Numbered from the stretch's first letter, positions 25,769-35,333 are shown. The stretch: DNA of 64,000 nucleotides from Flammeovirgaceae bacterium UBA2786 (GCA_002352225.1 DEIA01000047.1:1512-65511), one strand, 5' to 3'. Notes: a model not told the origin generated them from the sequence alone. Numbers and translations are program-made.

Positions 25769-27067
25769 TTATTTCTTTGCAAACATATAATCCACTGTTA
25801 CATTCAGCATCGCTTTCACTCCGGTAACAAATGCCTGCTCATCAATCATAAAATCAGGGGTATGATGTGAAGGAACTTTTGTCGGGTCTGTGTCTGGCGG
25901 CATAGCCCCAAGAAAAAAGAAAAAGCCCGGAATTTCCTTCTGATAAAATGCAAAATCCTCTGCACCGGTAATGGCATTTACCTCATATGTATTTGCTACA
26001 CCCGCTGCTTTCTGTAAACTCGGAATCATTTTTTGTGTACGCGCAGGATCATTATACGTTACCGGTGTTCCTCTGCGAATGGTTACTTCCGCTTTTGCTC
26101 CGGCACTTTCTGCTATTTTAGTGGCGGTAAGTTTTATCTTTTCATGAATCTTATCCTGCATACCGGTATCCAATGTGCGAATGGTTCCGGCAAAGAATGC
26201 CTCTTCTGGAATGATGTTTTCGCGAATACCTGCATTAATACGACCCACTGTAATAACCGCAGCTTCTTTGGTTAGCTCTGTCTGCCGGCTGATAATAGTT
26301 TGCAACCCGTTAATTATTTGTGCCGATACAACAATGGGATCAATGCTCATCCAGGGTGTGGAACCGTGCGCCTGTTTCCCCAATACTCTTACCGAGTAAT
26401 TATCCGATGCGGCCATCATGCCACCGGGTTTATAGGTAAGTTTCCCCAATGGGGTAACCGAGCTAATGTGCAATCCAAAGATTGTTTCCACTTTTGGGTT
26501 CTGTAATACACCTTCTTTCACCATCATAGATGCTCCGCCTTCTTCGCCCACAGGCGCGCCTTCTTCTGCCGGTTGAAATATAAATTTGATTGTCCCTTTC
26601 AGGTCAGCTTTGTTCTTTACTAATATTTCGGTCACACCCATCAATATCGCTACATGACTGTCATGCCCGCAAGCATGCATCACTCCGGTTTCCTGTCCAT
26701 TAAACGTTGCTTTTACTTTAGATGCAAATGGTAAACTGTTGCGTTCCGTAACCGGCAGCGCATCCATATCAGCCCGCAGGGCAATTACCGGACCTGGCTT
26801 ACCTGTTTCAAGTAGCGCTACAACACCGGTGTGTGCTACGCCTGTTTGTACTTTCAATCCTAATTTCTTCAGGTGTTCGGCTATGTAAATTGCTGTCTGT
26901 GTTTCGCGATTAGAAAGTTCCGGGTTTTGATGCAAATGCCTGCGCCATTCTACTACACGGGGTTCTATTTCCCGGGCTTGCTGATCGAGTTTGATTTGCA
27001 GTTTAGGATTTACCTGAGCAATGGTTTGTGTGACCAGCAGGCATAGAACGAATGAACAGAGTTTCAT
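25769..27067 (-). CDS. M20-family amidohydrolase (exported), copy 1
   Basis: A 432-residue secreted metallo-amidohydrolase with a signal peptide (cleavage after TIA, about residue 17). The M20D pattern is present: GVVALLETGKPGPVIALRADMDALPV, the metal site MHACGHDSHVAILMG, the acidic EEGAPVGEEGG stretch and the C-terminal NAITGAEDFAFYQ with SHHTPDF. The family hydrolyses N-acyl-amino acids, hippurate or indole-amino acid conjugates. It lies next to a paralogue (27150-28463) on the same strand, 82 bp downstream of it, so the two arose by tandem duplication. Confidence 0.9.
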   Translation of the reverse strand: MKLCSFVLCLLVTQTIAQVNPKLQIKLDQQAREIEPRVVEWRRHLHQNPELSNRETQTAIYIAEHLKKLGLKVQTGVAHTGVVALLETGKPGPVIALRADMDALPVTERNSLPFASKVKATFNGQETGVMHACGHDSHVAILMGVTEILVKNKADLKGTIKFIFQPAEEGAPVGEEGGASMMVKEGVLQNPKVETIFGLHISSVTPLGKLTYKPGGMMAASDNYSVRVLGKQAHGSTPWMSIDPIVVSAQIINGLQTIISRQTELTKEAAVITVGRINAGIRENIIPEEAFFAGTIRTLDTGMQDKIHEKIKLTATKIAESAGAKAEVTIRRGTPVTYNDPARTQKMIPSLQKAAGVANTYEVNAITGAEDFAFYQKEIPGFFFFLGAMPPDTDPTKVPSHHTPDFMIDEQAFVTGVKAMLNVTVDYMFAKK

Positions 27068-27149
27068 GGTTAAGGTTATTTATGAGAATGTGATAATTAC
27101 ATTGCCTGAACAATTTCTGGTGAACCATATTTAAAACAACTTGCGGCTT

Positions 27150-28463
27150 TCATTTTTTCCAGGCTTCTGAATAATCCAACGTTAAATTCACCAGTGCTTT
27201 AACGCCCGTAATCATGGCCGCTTCATCAATCATAAAATCGGCTGTGTGGTGTGTGGGCTGAGCCTGAAGATTCATATGAGCCGGATACCCACCTAAAAAG
27301 AAAAAGAAGCCAGGCACTTTGCGCTGATAGAATGAAAAATCTTCGGCCATGGTAACGGGCTGTGTTACCACCACATTTCTTTCACCGGCACTTCGAATTA
27401 AAGTTGGTACCATTTTGCTGGTTAGTTCTGCGTGATTGATTGTAGCCGGATACATAACCAGAATATTTACTTCGGCCGATGCGCCCGAGCTTTCTGCAAT
27501 TTTCTGAGCCGTTATTTTTATTTTTTCATGCACCTTCTTTTGCATATCGTCATCAAACGTGCGAATGGTTCCTTCCAACGTTGCTGTTTCAGGAATAATG
27601 TTTCTGCGTACACCGGCATGCATGCTGCCAATAGTAACTACTGCTCCGGCTTTTGTTAACTCGGTTTGCCGGCTTACAATAGTCTGCAAGCCCTGAATAA
27701 TTTGCGCAGCCACCACAATAGGATCAACACTATCCCATGGAGTGGCCCCGTGTGCGCCCTTGCCTTTCACTTTTATATCCACACCATCTACCGAAGCCAT
27801 TAAGCCACCACTGCGATATGCTATTTGCCCGGAGGGAAGCAGCGATTGAATGTGTAAACCGAAAATGGCATCGACTTTCGGATTCTCCAGCACTCCTTCT
27901 TTTACCATTAGTTCTGCGCCTGCAGGCCATTCATCAGTCGGGGCACCTTCTTCTGCCGGTTGAAATATAAATTTCACAGTGCCTTTTAATTCGGCTTTGT
28001 TCTTGATCAGAATTTCAGCTGCAATTAGTAACATAGCCATGTGTGCATCGTGGCCACACGCATGCATTACTCCGGTTTGTTGTCCCGCAAAATCAGCTAT
28101 TACTTTTGATGCAAAGGGTAATCCGTTCCGCTCAGTAACAGGCAGTGCATCTATATCGGCACGCAAGGCTACTACCGGGCCGGGTTTACCGCCTTTCAGC
28201 AACGCAACTACCCCGGTTTTGGCAACAGGATATTGAACTTCTAATCCAAGTGATTTTAAATGCTCAGCAATTTTTGCACTGGTTTTAAATTCGCGATTAG
28301 ATAGTTCAGGGTTTTGATGAAAATACCTGCGTAACTCTATTAACCTGGGCTCAAGTGCTTTTGCCTCGGCATCGGTTTTAGCTTGTAGTTTGGGGTTTAC
28401 CTGGGCAGTAGACAGGATAAAGCACATCAGGCATGAAATAGCTAACACAATTTTTTTCATCAT
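27150..28463 (-). CDS. M20-family amidohydrolase (exported), copy 2
   Basis: A 438-residue paralogue of the previous gene. Start chosen at the ATG pair 28463/28460, giving MMKKIVLAISCLMCFILSTAQ as signal peptide; the open frame runs 26 codons further but without signal character. Metal site MHACGHDAHMAMLL, acidic EEGAPTDEWPAG, and the closing PVTMAEDFSFYQ..HHTADF match M20D amidohydrolases. It differs from copy 1 by a short insert (PTDEWPAGAE) and in the substrate-side loops, so the two may have separate substrate ranges (inference). It lies divergent from the M1 peptidase gene. Confidence 0.9.
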   Translation of the reverse strand: MMKKIVLAISCLMCFILSTAQVNPKLQAKTDAEAKALEPRLIELRRYFHQNPELSNREFKTSAKIAEHLKSLGLEVQYPVAKTGVVALLKGGKPGPVVALRADIDALPVTERNGLPFASKVIADFAGQQTGVMHACGHDAHMAMLLIAAEILIKNKAELKGTVKFIFQPAEEGAPTDEWPAGAELMVKEGVLENPKVDAIFGLHIQSLLPSGQIAYRSGGLMASVDGVDIKVKGKGAHGATPWDSVDPIVVAAQIIQGLQTIVSRQTELTKAGAVVTIGSMHAGVRRNIIPETATLEGTIRTFDDDMQKKVHEKIKITAQKIAESSGASAEVNILVMYPATINHAELTSKMVPTLIRSAGERNVVVTQPVTMAEDFSFYQRKVPGFFFFLGGYPAHMNLQAQPTHHTADFMIDEAAMITGVKALVNLTLDYSEAWKK

Positions 28464-28586
28464 AGTAAAAATGAAATGAGAATTAACCAAAGGTATTGAA
28501 TTCATCTGCCTATTAGTAATCTTCTTTTGCAAGGCCTGCAATTATTCTCTAAGTTGCTTGTCTAATTCTGTTTAACACTTCTTGAT

Positions 28587-30560
28587 ATGATTATCCGTGC
28601 TTTACTTTGTTTACTTCTCTTTACAACTGTTACGGTTGCACAACAAACCCAACCCATTCGCAAATCCATCGAAACCTCCACACGTTCTATACGCAAAGAT
28701 GTACCGCTCACCAATTCTATTCGAAGGGCATTTGATGCCGGCACGCGCGATTTTACGGGAAAACCCGGACCAAACTATTGGCAATTAGAAACTGATTTCT
28801 ACATCAACGCCCGTCTTGATCCGGCCACACAAACAATAACTGGTTCAGAAAAAATCGTTATTCATAACAATAGTAAAGACAATCTGCGCACACTGGCGCT
28901 TCGTTTAGATCATAACATCTTTAGGGCCGATGTGCCCCGCGGTTCTTCCACACCGGCCGAAACAACGGATGGGATGATTGTTACCCGTATAAAAATTGCT
29001 GGTAAAGAAGTTGATCTTAAGGCTGCTCCGGCTGGCCGTAATGAAGCCCCGAAACTGGCCGTAATTAACCTTAACAGAACTGTAGCAACACTTATTTTAG
29101 ATGCCCCGATAAACGCAGGCACAACTGCCGAACTTGAAATTGACTGGCACACCAAATTGCCCGGTGGAACAAACGGCCGCGGCCACCGCATGACACAACG
29201 TTTCGATAGCAAACTGTTTCAGCCCACGCAATGGTTTCCGCGCCTGGCCAAGTACGATGATTTGCGTGGTTGGGAAGTTAGCCCATACCTTGGCCCCGCG
29301 GAGTTCTTTAACAACTTTGGCAAGTTTGATGTACACCTTACTGTACCAGGCGGATGGATTGTAACGGCAACGGGTGTACTCCAAAACCCGAATGAGGTTT
29401 TAACAGAAACTACACGCCAACGTCTTGCTACTATCTTAACCTCCAATAATGAAATAACTTTAGTGGGTGAAAATGAAACCCGCACTGCTGCTGGTGAAAA
29501 ACTTACCTGGCATTTTGTGGCCGATAAAGTAAATGACTTTGCCTGGGCTACAGCCGAAAACTTTATTTGGAAAGCTACCCGCGCTACCATTCCGGGTAAG
29601 GGGCCAGTACCTATTTACATGGTCTATCTGCCCGAACGGGCAAAGTATTTTGAAAAGGCCGGAGAAATTACCCGCCACGCGCTTGAGTATTATTCCAATC
29701 TGTGGGCGCCTTATCCATTTCCGCAACTAACATTGCAAGACGGCCCAAGTGCAGGTATGGAATACCCAATGGTAATTAATTCAAATCAGGGCGCGGCCGA
29801 TCACGAAGCTGCACACCAATGGTGGCCTATGATGGTAGGTACCAACGAAACCCGTTACGGCTGGATGGACGAAGGATTTAATCAATACATGAACATTCTC
29901 TCTGATGCAGATGCAGACGGTAAACCGTATAGCCTTGATGGACTTGGACAAAGCTATGGCCGCATGAGTGGCGATGAAAACGAGGCGCCATTGATGTGGA
30001 GCGCTAATGATGCCGGCACGGGTTATGGGTATCAGACTTATTTAAAAACTCCACTCATGCTCTCTATGCTTGGTGGTATAGTTGGTGACGAGGCCGTAAT
30101 AAACGCCATGAAGGAATACACCAAAACATGGAGCTACAAACACCCCTCGCCATGGGATTACATCTTTTTTATGAACAACCAGTTGGGGCAAGACCTGGAG
30201 TGGTTCTGGTATTATTGGCTATGGACAACAGAATCTGTAAACGGTTCTATTAAAGAAGTAAAGACAACAAAAGGAAAAACAACCGTTGTTGTGCATCAGG
30301 CCGGAGAGATGCCATCGCCCGTGGTGTTACGCGTAGAATTTGAAGCCGAAGGCCCTGCTATAAAAAAATTGGATAATGCAAAAATGATTGATGCAACCAC
30401 AGCTATAATAACCTGGCCGGTTTCGGTTTGGTTTGATGGTAAGCGTACTTTTGATGCGGTGTTAAATTTTGGCGAACGTAAAATCAAAAAAATTACATTC
30501 GATCCTTATGGTCGCTTTCCAGATAAGGACACAAAAGATAATGTGTGGCCGAGAGAGTAA
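28587..30560 (+). CDS. M1-family zinc metallopeptidase (exported)
   Basis: A 657-residue secreted aminopeptidase-like enzyme. Signal peptide MIIRALLCLLLFTTVTVAQ. The zinc motif is His406-Glu407-Ala-Ala-His410, with the third ligand Glu429 in GWMDEGFNQYM after the canonical 18-residue gap. The exopeptidase GAMEN loop is replaced by GMEYP in GPSAGMEYPM, the usual form for bacterial M1 proteins of this type. The N-terminal domain is the beta-sandwich of the family (ITGSEKIVIHNNSKDNLRTLALRLDHN). It probably trims peptides in the periplasm, working with the S9 and M20 enzymes nearby. Confidence 0.92.
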   Translation: MIIRALLCLLLFTTVTVAQQTQPIRKSIETSTRSIRKDVPLTNSIRRAFDAGTRDFTGKPGPNYWQLETDFYINARLDPATQTITGSEKIVIHNNSKDNLRTLALRLDHNIFRADVPRGSSTPAETTDGMIVTRIKIAGKEVDLKAAPAGRNEAPKLAVINLNRTVATLILDAPINAGTTAELEIDWHTKLPGGTNGRGHRMTQRFDSKLFQPTQWFPRLAKYDDLRGWEVSPYLGPAEFFNNFGKFDVHLTVPGGWIVTATGVLQNPNEVLTETTRQRLATILTSNNEITLVGENETRTAAGEKLTWHFVADKVNDFAWATAENFIWKATRATIPGKGPVPIYMVYLPERAKYFEKAGEITRHALEYYSNLWAPYPFPQLTLQDGPSAGMEYPMVINSNQGAADHEAAHQWWPMMVGTNETRYGWMDEGFNQYMNILSDADADGKPYSLDGLGQSYGRMSGDENEAPLMWSANDAGTGYGYQTYLKTPLMLSMLGGIVGDEAVINAMKEYTKTWSYKHPSPWDYIFFMNNQLGQDLEWFWYYWLWTTESVNGSIKEVKTTKGKTTVVVHQAGEMPSPVVLRVEFEAEGPAIKKLDNAKMIDATTAIITWPVSVWFDGKRTFDAVLNFGERKIKKITFDPYGRFPDKDTKDNVWPRE

Positions 30561-30628
30561 GGTAGCAGCACCGGGAGGTTAACAAGTTTATGTAATGAAC
30601 TGGCCTGCTCTGATTTCATTAAAACAGG

Positions 30629-30661
30629 TTGGTCTGAAACCCCTTAACCTGCCTATCTTTA
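30629..30661 (+). promoter_or_regulatory. Candidate promoter of the Rieske gene
   Basis: A -33-like TTG (30629-30631) and a -7-like TATCTTTA (30654-30661, 7 of 8 to TAnnTTTG) are 22 nt apart; the start codon is 4 nt further on, implying an almost leaderless mRNA. Confidence 0.3.
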
Positions 30662-30664
30662 CGT

Positions 30665-30985
30665 ATGGTTTGGGTAAAGCTTTTCCATTCTCTGAGCGAG
30701 GCAAAAGATCGGTTAGCCGAAAGCAGACCTCAGTTGCTTGAAGTAAGCAATGTGCGCATTTGTCTGGTTTTGCGGGGCGATCAGCTTTTTGCTGTAAGTA
30801 ACAAATGCACTCATAATGGCGAGTCGCTAAGTAAAGGCAAAGTAAATTTTGCAAATGAAATTGTGTGCCCCTGGCATGGCTACCAGTTTAACTTAAAAAC
30901 CGGACGCGAATACCAGCAGCGTTCATCCGATCTTGAAACTTTTCCTATTAAAATAGAAACGGATGGTGTGTATATCGGCATATAA
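30665..30985 (+). CDS. Rieske [2Fe-2S] ferredoxin-like protein
   Basis: A 106-residue cytoplasmic protein made of one Rieske domain. The cluster ligands are Cys48 and His50 (CTHNG) and Cys68 and His71 (CPWHGYQF). The intervening loop ESLSKGKVNFANEI is short, as in Rieske ferredoxins of dioxygenase systems and the NirD-like group. No oxygenase, reductase or nitrite reductase gene lies near, so the electron partner is unknown. The stop overlaps the region just upstream of the next gene, whose chosen start is 44 nt further on, suggesting co-transcription. Confidence 0.9.
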   Translation: MVWVKLFHSLSEAKDRLAESRPQLLEVSNVRICLVLRGDQLFAVSNKCTHNGESLSKGKVNFANEIVCPWHGYQFNLKTGREYQQRSSDLETFPIKIETDGVYIGI

Positions 30986-31028
30986 AAAGTCTGGCAATAG
31001 TTTATACCTTTCTGTCGTTTGTTGTGTA

Positions 31029-32015
31029 ATGAAAATCCGCCACCTTTTACTCTTCATTTGTTTTCCGTTTGCCCTGCTGGCCCAACCCGCACATTCGCCA
31101 GAAAGCATTATAAAACTATTAAACCTTACTGCTACTGTTCCGGAAGGCCTGCTGGCTCAGCGCGCTGTTGTACTCTACGGTGATGGTTTAAAACAGAACG
31201 AACTTGAAGAAACTCAAAAAGCATTTCAGCAAACCGGCATCGATGCCGTGGCTTACATACCCAGCCTGCAGGTTTTAGCCGGAGCCGATATTCAGCAAGC
31301 CTTTGCCAAATACCTAACCACGCGAAACATTTCTTTCATTATACTTTTTAACAAGACTCCCTCATATTCACTCACTTTTTTTCGCTTCAATGGCAATGCC
31401 GGTTTATTAGATGCCACAACTTCTGGCTGGCAGCAAACGCATAGTGTGTTGAAAGAACTTTTACTTACTGTATTCCGGTTTGCTGTAAGCAATCAGAAAA
31501 AACAAAACCTGTTAATAAACGATTTTCCCGAGACTACTGTGAATATTAAATATTTTGATGGCAGGCGTAACGAAAATTATACAAGCCTGGTAAAATCGTT
31601 TAAAGTAGCTGTCCCCTCGTGGGGAAACGAAAAAGATGATGCCCGGTTAAATCAGATACTAACAGAATATTTTCCTCTTAAATATGAGATTGTTCCTGCC
31701 GATATCGCTGAGTCTGATCTGGAGATAAAAGGATTTAAAACTATTATCCGGTTTGTACACACCTCTGGGACTATTGCCCGCGACCTATTAGAATATGATC
31801 ATGCTAAAACAGGAAATGCTCTTGCTTCTGCTGCCATTATTAATAATGATGCTCAGCTAAAAACTATTGCGGCCAATACGGTGGTCTATAAATTCTATGT
31901 GAAGCAGCTGGAATATGGAAATCTTTTTCTTGGCAACAAGTGGGATGCTGACCCCGATTGGCAACAAGCCTTAGTCAATTATCTTTACCACATGCGCCAG
32001 CAGTTGAATTATTAG
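31029..32015 (+). CDS. Secreted protein of unknown function
   Basis: A 328-residue protein. The ATG at 31029 gives the signal peptide MKIRHLLLFICFPFALLAQ; a longer frame opening at 30963 overlaps the Rieske gene and is not needed. The mature part looks alpha/beta, with LLAQRAVVLYGDGL and VAYIPSLQVLAG near the N-terminus and a WDADPDWQQALVNYLYHMRQQL tail. No catalytic motif or known domain is recognised. It is on the same strand just after the Rieske gene. Confidence 0.7.
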   Translation: MKIRHLLLFICFPFALLAQPAHSPESIIKLLNLTATVPEGLLAQRAVVLYGDGLKQNELEETQKAFQQTGIDAVAYIPSLQVLAGADIQQAFAKYLTTRNISFIILFNKTPSYSLTFFRFNGNAGLLDATTSGWQQTHSVLKELLLTVFRFAVSNQKKQNLLINDFPETTVNIKYFDGRRNENYTSLVKSFKVAVPSWGNEKDDARLNQILTEYFPLKYEIVPADIAESDLEIKGFKTIIRFVHTSGTIARDLLEYDHAKTGNALASAAIINNDAQLKTIAANTVVYKFYVKQLEYGNLFLGNKWDADPDWQQALVNYLYHMRQQLNY

Positions 32016-32110
32016 TTGATATGTAAGAGAAAGGAGTTAAGGTAATTCGATTCAAACGATTATCCATACATTATAAAATTGTATTTTAGTATCGCATAAC
32101 CTGTAAAGCC

Positions 32111-32407
32111 ATGAAGATTTCTGTACTTCTTTCGTTTTTCTTGGTTGTTTTGATGTCCAAATCAATTTTAGTTCCTGGATTTGACTCAATGCTAGGATGT
32201 GACAATGATTATGGTTCTGCTTCCAGCATTTATAATATCCCATCTGGTAATGATTACTCTTGTCATCAATACGTTAAAGCGGCTTTGCTTAATAACTGGG
32301 TCAACTTGGCAACGGGCATGCCCATATCAAATGAGAGTCAATTTGAAGCGCTTAATATTACGGAGATTAGAAGGACTTCCGGAAGGAACTTACGTAGTAA
32401 ATGTTGA
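32111..32407 (+). CDS. Small secreted hypothetical protein, possibly a frameshifted remnant
   Basis: A 98-residue frame with a signal-like N-terminus (MKISVLLSFFLVVLMSKS) and a segment NDYSCHQYVKAALLNNWVNL. After about residue 87 the reading turns basic and ends abruptly. In the +1-shifted frame the same DNA reads LEGLPEGTYVVNVDGNRTR before a TAA at 32424-32426, which looks more protein-like. So a one-base frameshift near 32370 may have truncated a longer protein. Function unknown; the Cys-His pair might hint at a Cys-peptidase-like fragment, but this is weak. Confidence 0.45.
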   Translation: MKISVLLSFFLVVLMSKSILVPGFDSMLGCDNDYGSASSIYNIPSGNDYSCHQYVKAALLNNWVNLATGMPISNESQFEALNITEIRRTSGRNLRSKC

Positions 32408-32455
32408 CGGCAACAGAACACGGTAAGTAAAATCAAATTAGAAACAGAGTAGCTT

Positions 32456-33088
32456 ATGAGACCCATTCACATTCTGCTTTTTTTGTTGGCCGCTCCCCTC
32501 ACTTCATGCGATGAAGATATAAAAGATATGCGCCATCCTTGCGATTTTGTTCTATCGGTGGATGAAGTTACTCTGGACACAAGTGGTTCCGGTTGTGCTG
32601 ACTGTTTTTTTAAATTTTCGTTTAGAGGCAGAGTCTATGATTTTCATGATGACAGGATCGTTGATGAATACGATGGGTTTATAAACAATTATTATAACGA
32701 TTTCTTTGAATTCTATTTGAAACAAGTGCAGCATAGCTCTGATCTGTTTTCGAGCCTGAATCAAGAGCGTGCACTTTTAACACCAGACTCTTTAAAAAAA
32801 ACAGATTTTAATTTTCTTCAACCTTCTTTCATGCTGAAAGACAGATGTGACAGACGGTATCAAGTTGAAAAAAAAACAAACATTTTTGTTGATGTTTCTA
32901 ATAATACCATCACTAACATTAGTGTGTAGAATTATTTCGTTGTTGCCAATGGTGAAGATGAACCGACAATATATTCTGTTACTTATTTTATTAAAGGCCA
33001 ATTCACTACTAGGGTGTTAGTTGGTAATGATCCGGAAATTGTTTCAGGTTCGTATGCTTTACTATATACAATCGATGAACCACTTTAA
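32456..33088 (+). pseudogene. Lipoprotein gene interrupted by an in-frame TAG
   Basis: The frame starts MRPIHILLFLLAAPLTSCDED, a lipoprotein signal with lipobox LTSC (Cys18), and runs 157 codons to a TAG at 32927-32929. The same frame continues without a stop for 52 more codons to TAA at 33086-33088, and the continuation is strongly protein-like (NYFVVANGEDEPTIYSV, then TYFIKGQFTTRVLVGNDPEI, which reads as alternating beta-strands). The intact ancestor was therefore probably about 210 residues. The upstream part, with its CADCFFKFSFRGRVYDF pattern, may still make a truncated lipoprotein. Family not recognised. Confidence 0.6.
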
Positions 33089-33193
33089 AAGTTTAGCATT
33101 GAAACAAAAGTAGTCGGCTGGTTTTGTGTCTGCAAAATCTTATCAAAGAACATAATCTTCTGCTAGGATTCGTGTCTTCACGCATCGCCAGCT

Positions 33194-33514
33194 TCATTTA
33201 TCTTTCCTTTTATTCCTAGTAATAATCAACACTCCAATTATCAGTAGCGCAAACCATACAAAAGCATTCATACCAGTATCATTAAAATGCCACCCGTGGT
33301 GCCAATCGCCCCAGCCAAATATGGCTTTAACGATTGCCCCAATAATTCCAAAAACGGCACCAATAAGGCCTGCTATTAATCCCATCAGTCCTGCAAACAA
33401 TCCAATTATAAGTCCAAACAATCCTGCGCCCAGCCCTATCCAAAACGGGAAGGTGATTATCAGAATTAAAACAATAAGGAGCGTAGAAGAAGTGGATGAG
33501 GACGAGCGTTGCAT
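33194..33514 (-). CDS. Small Gly-rich membrane protein
   Basis: A 106-residue integral membrane protein. A Ser/Thr-rich start (MQRSSSSTSSTLLIV) is followed by a long hydrophobic region (about 12-70) built from G-L-x-G/GLI-x-GL repeats, such as FGLIIGLFAGLMGLIAGLIGAVFGIIGA, forming two or three helices. A Trp/His-rich loop (WGDWHHGWHFND) and a last helix ending in NKRKDK follow. Similar small membrane proteins occur next to PspC/LiaF-like genes in Bacteroidota and may have an envelope-stress role, but no such neighbour is present here. Single gene. Confidence 0.7.
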   Translation of the reverse strand: MQRSSSSTSSTLLIVLILIITFPFWIGLGAGLFGLIIGLFAGLMGLIAGLIGAVFGIIGAIVKAIFGWGDWHHGWHFNDTGMNAFVWFALLIIGVLIITRNKRKDK

Positions 33515-33576
33515 AACGGGTTACGTTTTGAGTAACGCCTTTCACAAAAATCATTCTCAAAAATCAATCCTATTAA

Positions 33577-33608
33577 AAACCTTTAATTCTATCTGGAATT
33601 AAAGGTTT
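33577..33608 (-). terminator. Intrinsic terminator of mqo
   Basis: Perfect 13-bp stem AAACCTTTAATTC / GAATTAAAGGTTT with loop TATCTG, about 66 nt beyond the mqo stop codon; on the minus strand it is followed by TTTT. It may also serve transcripts from the other side. Confidence 0.7.
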
Positions 33609-33674
33609 GCGAATATGGCTGCGAACGCTCCTGTTGAAAAATGAACAGTGCTATTTCAATATTGTACAGGCCGA

Positions 33675-35168
33675 TCAGGCAAGATTAAGTGCTTTGTTGG
33701 TTCGTTTGCGCGAATCCTCCACCTGCTTTTCGCTCTTCGAAATAGATTGGCCAAACGATGGAGCCATTTCGTACAGGCGCGACTTCCAGGCTTCTGATTG
33801 GCTCTGTTTCTTAAAACATTTTTGAATTAATTCAATCATCATTGCTACCGCTGTTGAAGCACCGGGCGATGCTCCGAGCAAGGCCGCTACTGTTCCATCT
33901 TCAGATACAACCAGCTCGGTGCCAAATTCAAGCACACCACCCTTTTCCTTGTCTCTTTTAATTACCTGCACACGTTGCCCGGCTTCTAATAATTCCCAGT
34001 CTTCCTGCTTGGTAAACGGAACGTATTCGCGTAATGCTGCGTGGCGATCTTCTGGTTTTAATCTTAATTGTTGAATAAGGTATTTTGTGAGTGGAACATT
34101 TTTAATTCCGGCAAAAATCATGGGCATCAGGTTATCGAACTTAATGGAATTAGGAAGGTCCATCAGCGATCCATTCTTTAAGAACTTGGTTGAGAATCCC
34201 GCAAAGGGGCCAAACAATAACTCTTTCTTTCCATTAATAAAACGTGTATCAACATGTGGTACCGACATAGGGGGCGAGCCTACCGATGCTTTACCATATA
34301 CCTTGGCGTGATGCTTTTGTATTAACTCTTCGTTATTGCATTTTAGCCAAAGGCCGCTAACCGGAAAGCCACCATACCCGTTGCGTTCTTTTATTTCAGC
34401 CCGCTTTAACAAATGCAAGGTTGCTCCGCCTGCTCCAATAAAAACAAAGTGCGTATTAAACACTTTCTTCTCTTTGGTGTGTCTATCGCGTACAAATACA
34501 TCCCATCCCTTTTTTCCATCCGGATCCAGATCCAGACATTCGGTATTATAGTGAATGGTAACACCCGGCATTTTACCCAACTGTTCAATCATGCTTCGCG
34601 TAAGCGCACCAAAGTTTACATCGGTACCCATTTCCATGCGGGTAGCTGCAACGGGTTGCTTTTTTGTGCGGCCGCGCATTACAATAGGAGCCCATTCGGC
34701 AATATGATCGTGTGTTTCGGAATATACCATTTCCTTAAACAATGCATTTGCATTCATTAATGCATATCGCTTTTTTAAAAAGTCAACGTTATCAGTTCCC
34801 CACACCAGACTCATATGGGGTACTTTAGAAATAAAGTCGGCCGGGTTTTGAATATATTTTTTTTCAATCAGGTAAGTCCAGAACTCGCGCGACACTTCAT
34901 AAGCCTCTCCAATTTTAAATGCTTTGTTACACTCAACCGAACCATCAGTTTTTTGCGGTGTGTAGTTTAATTCGCAAAATGCTGCGTGGCCGGTTCCGGC
35001 ATTATGCCAGGCATCAGAACTTTCCATTCCTGACTTATCCAGTCGCTCAAAAATATGAATGGAAAGGTTGGGGTCCAGCTCTTTTAACAACATACCGAGG
35101 GTGGCACTCATGATGCCGGCTCCCATCAGCACAACGTCTGTTTTGGGGGTGCGGGGGTTTGGGGTCAT
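33675..35168 (-). CDS. mqo: Malate:quinone oxidoreductase
   Basis: A 497-residue FAD enzyme of the peripheral inner membrane that oxidises malate to oxaloacetate and passes electrons to (mena)quinone. It has the family's N-terminal FAD motif DVVLMGAGIMSATLGMLL, the diagnostic SSDAWHNAGTGHAAFCELNYTPQ, FVFIGAGGATLHLLKRA and GFPVSGLWL, and the late LLGASPGASTAVAMMIELI. Length is normal for Mqo. It is monocistronic, with its own terminator, and divergent from the di-haem peroxidase gene. It replaces or supplements the soluble malate dehydrogenase step of the TCA cycle. Confidence 0.95.
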   Translation of the reverse strand: MTPNPRTPKTDVVLMGAGIMSATLGMLLKELDPNLSIHIFERLDKSGMESSDAWHNAGTGHAAFCELNYTPQKTDGSVECNKAFKIGEAYEVSREFWTYLIEKKYIQNPADFISKVPHMSLVWGTDNVDFLKKRYALMNANALFKEMVYSETHDHIAEWAPIVMRGRTKKQPVAATRMEMGTDVNFGALTRSMIEQLGKMPGVTIHYNTECLDLDPDGKKGWDVFVRDRHTKEKKVFNTHFVFIGAGGATLHLLKRAEIKERNGYGGFPVSGLWLKCNNEELIQKHHAKVYGKASVGSPPMSVPHVDTRFINGKKELLFGPFAGFSTKFLKNGSLMDLPNSIKFDNLMPMIFAGIKNVPLTKYLIQQLRLKPEDRHAALREYVPFTKQEDWELLEAGQRVQVIKRDKEKGGVLEFGTELVVSEDGTVAALLGASPGASTAVAMMIELIQKCFKKQSQSEAWKSRLYEMAPSFGQSISKSEKQVEDSRKRTNKALNLA

Positions 35169-35333
35169 AGGTTTGTTCCGCTAAAAAACCCCCGAATTTA
35201 TGGTACGCCAGCCCGCTTTGCAAATATGATCATGTTATTGACAGTTGCCTTTTCCAACGCTTTTGACAAAGCATGTGTCTATATGTTAGTTCCTTTTCTA
35301 TCTTTAATAACTTTTGTTTTAATCGAAGATGTT

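Noticed and set aside
29219..29726. Minus-strand open frames opposite the M1 peptidase gene
   Set aside because: Same reason: the plus-strand gene has full catalytic motifs and the antisense frames have none.
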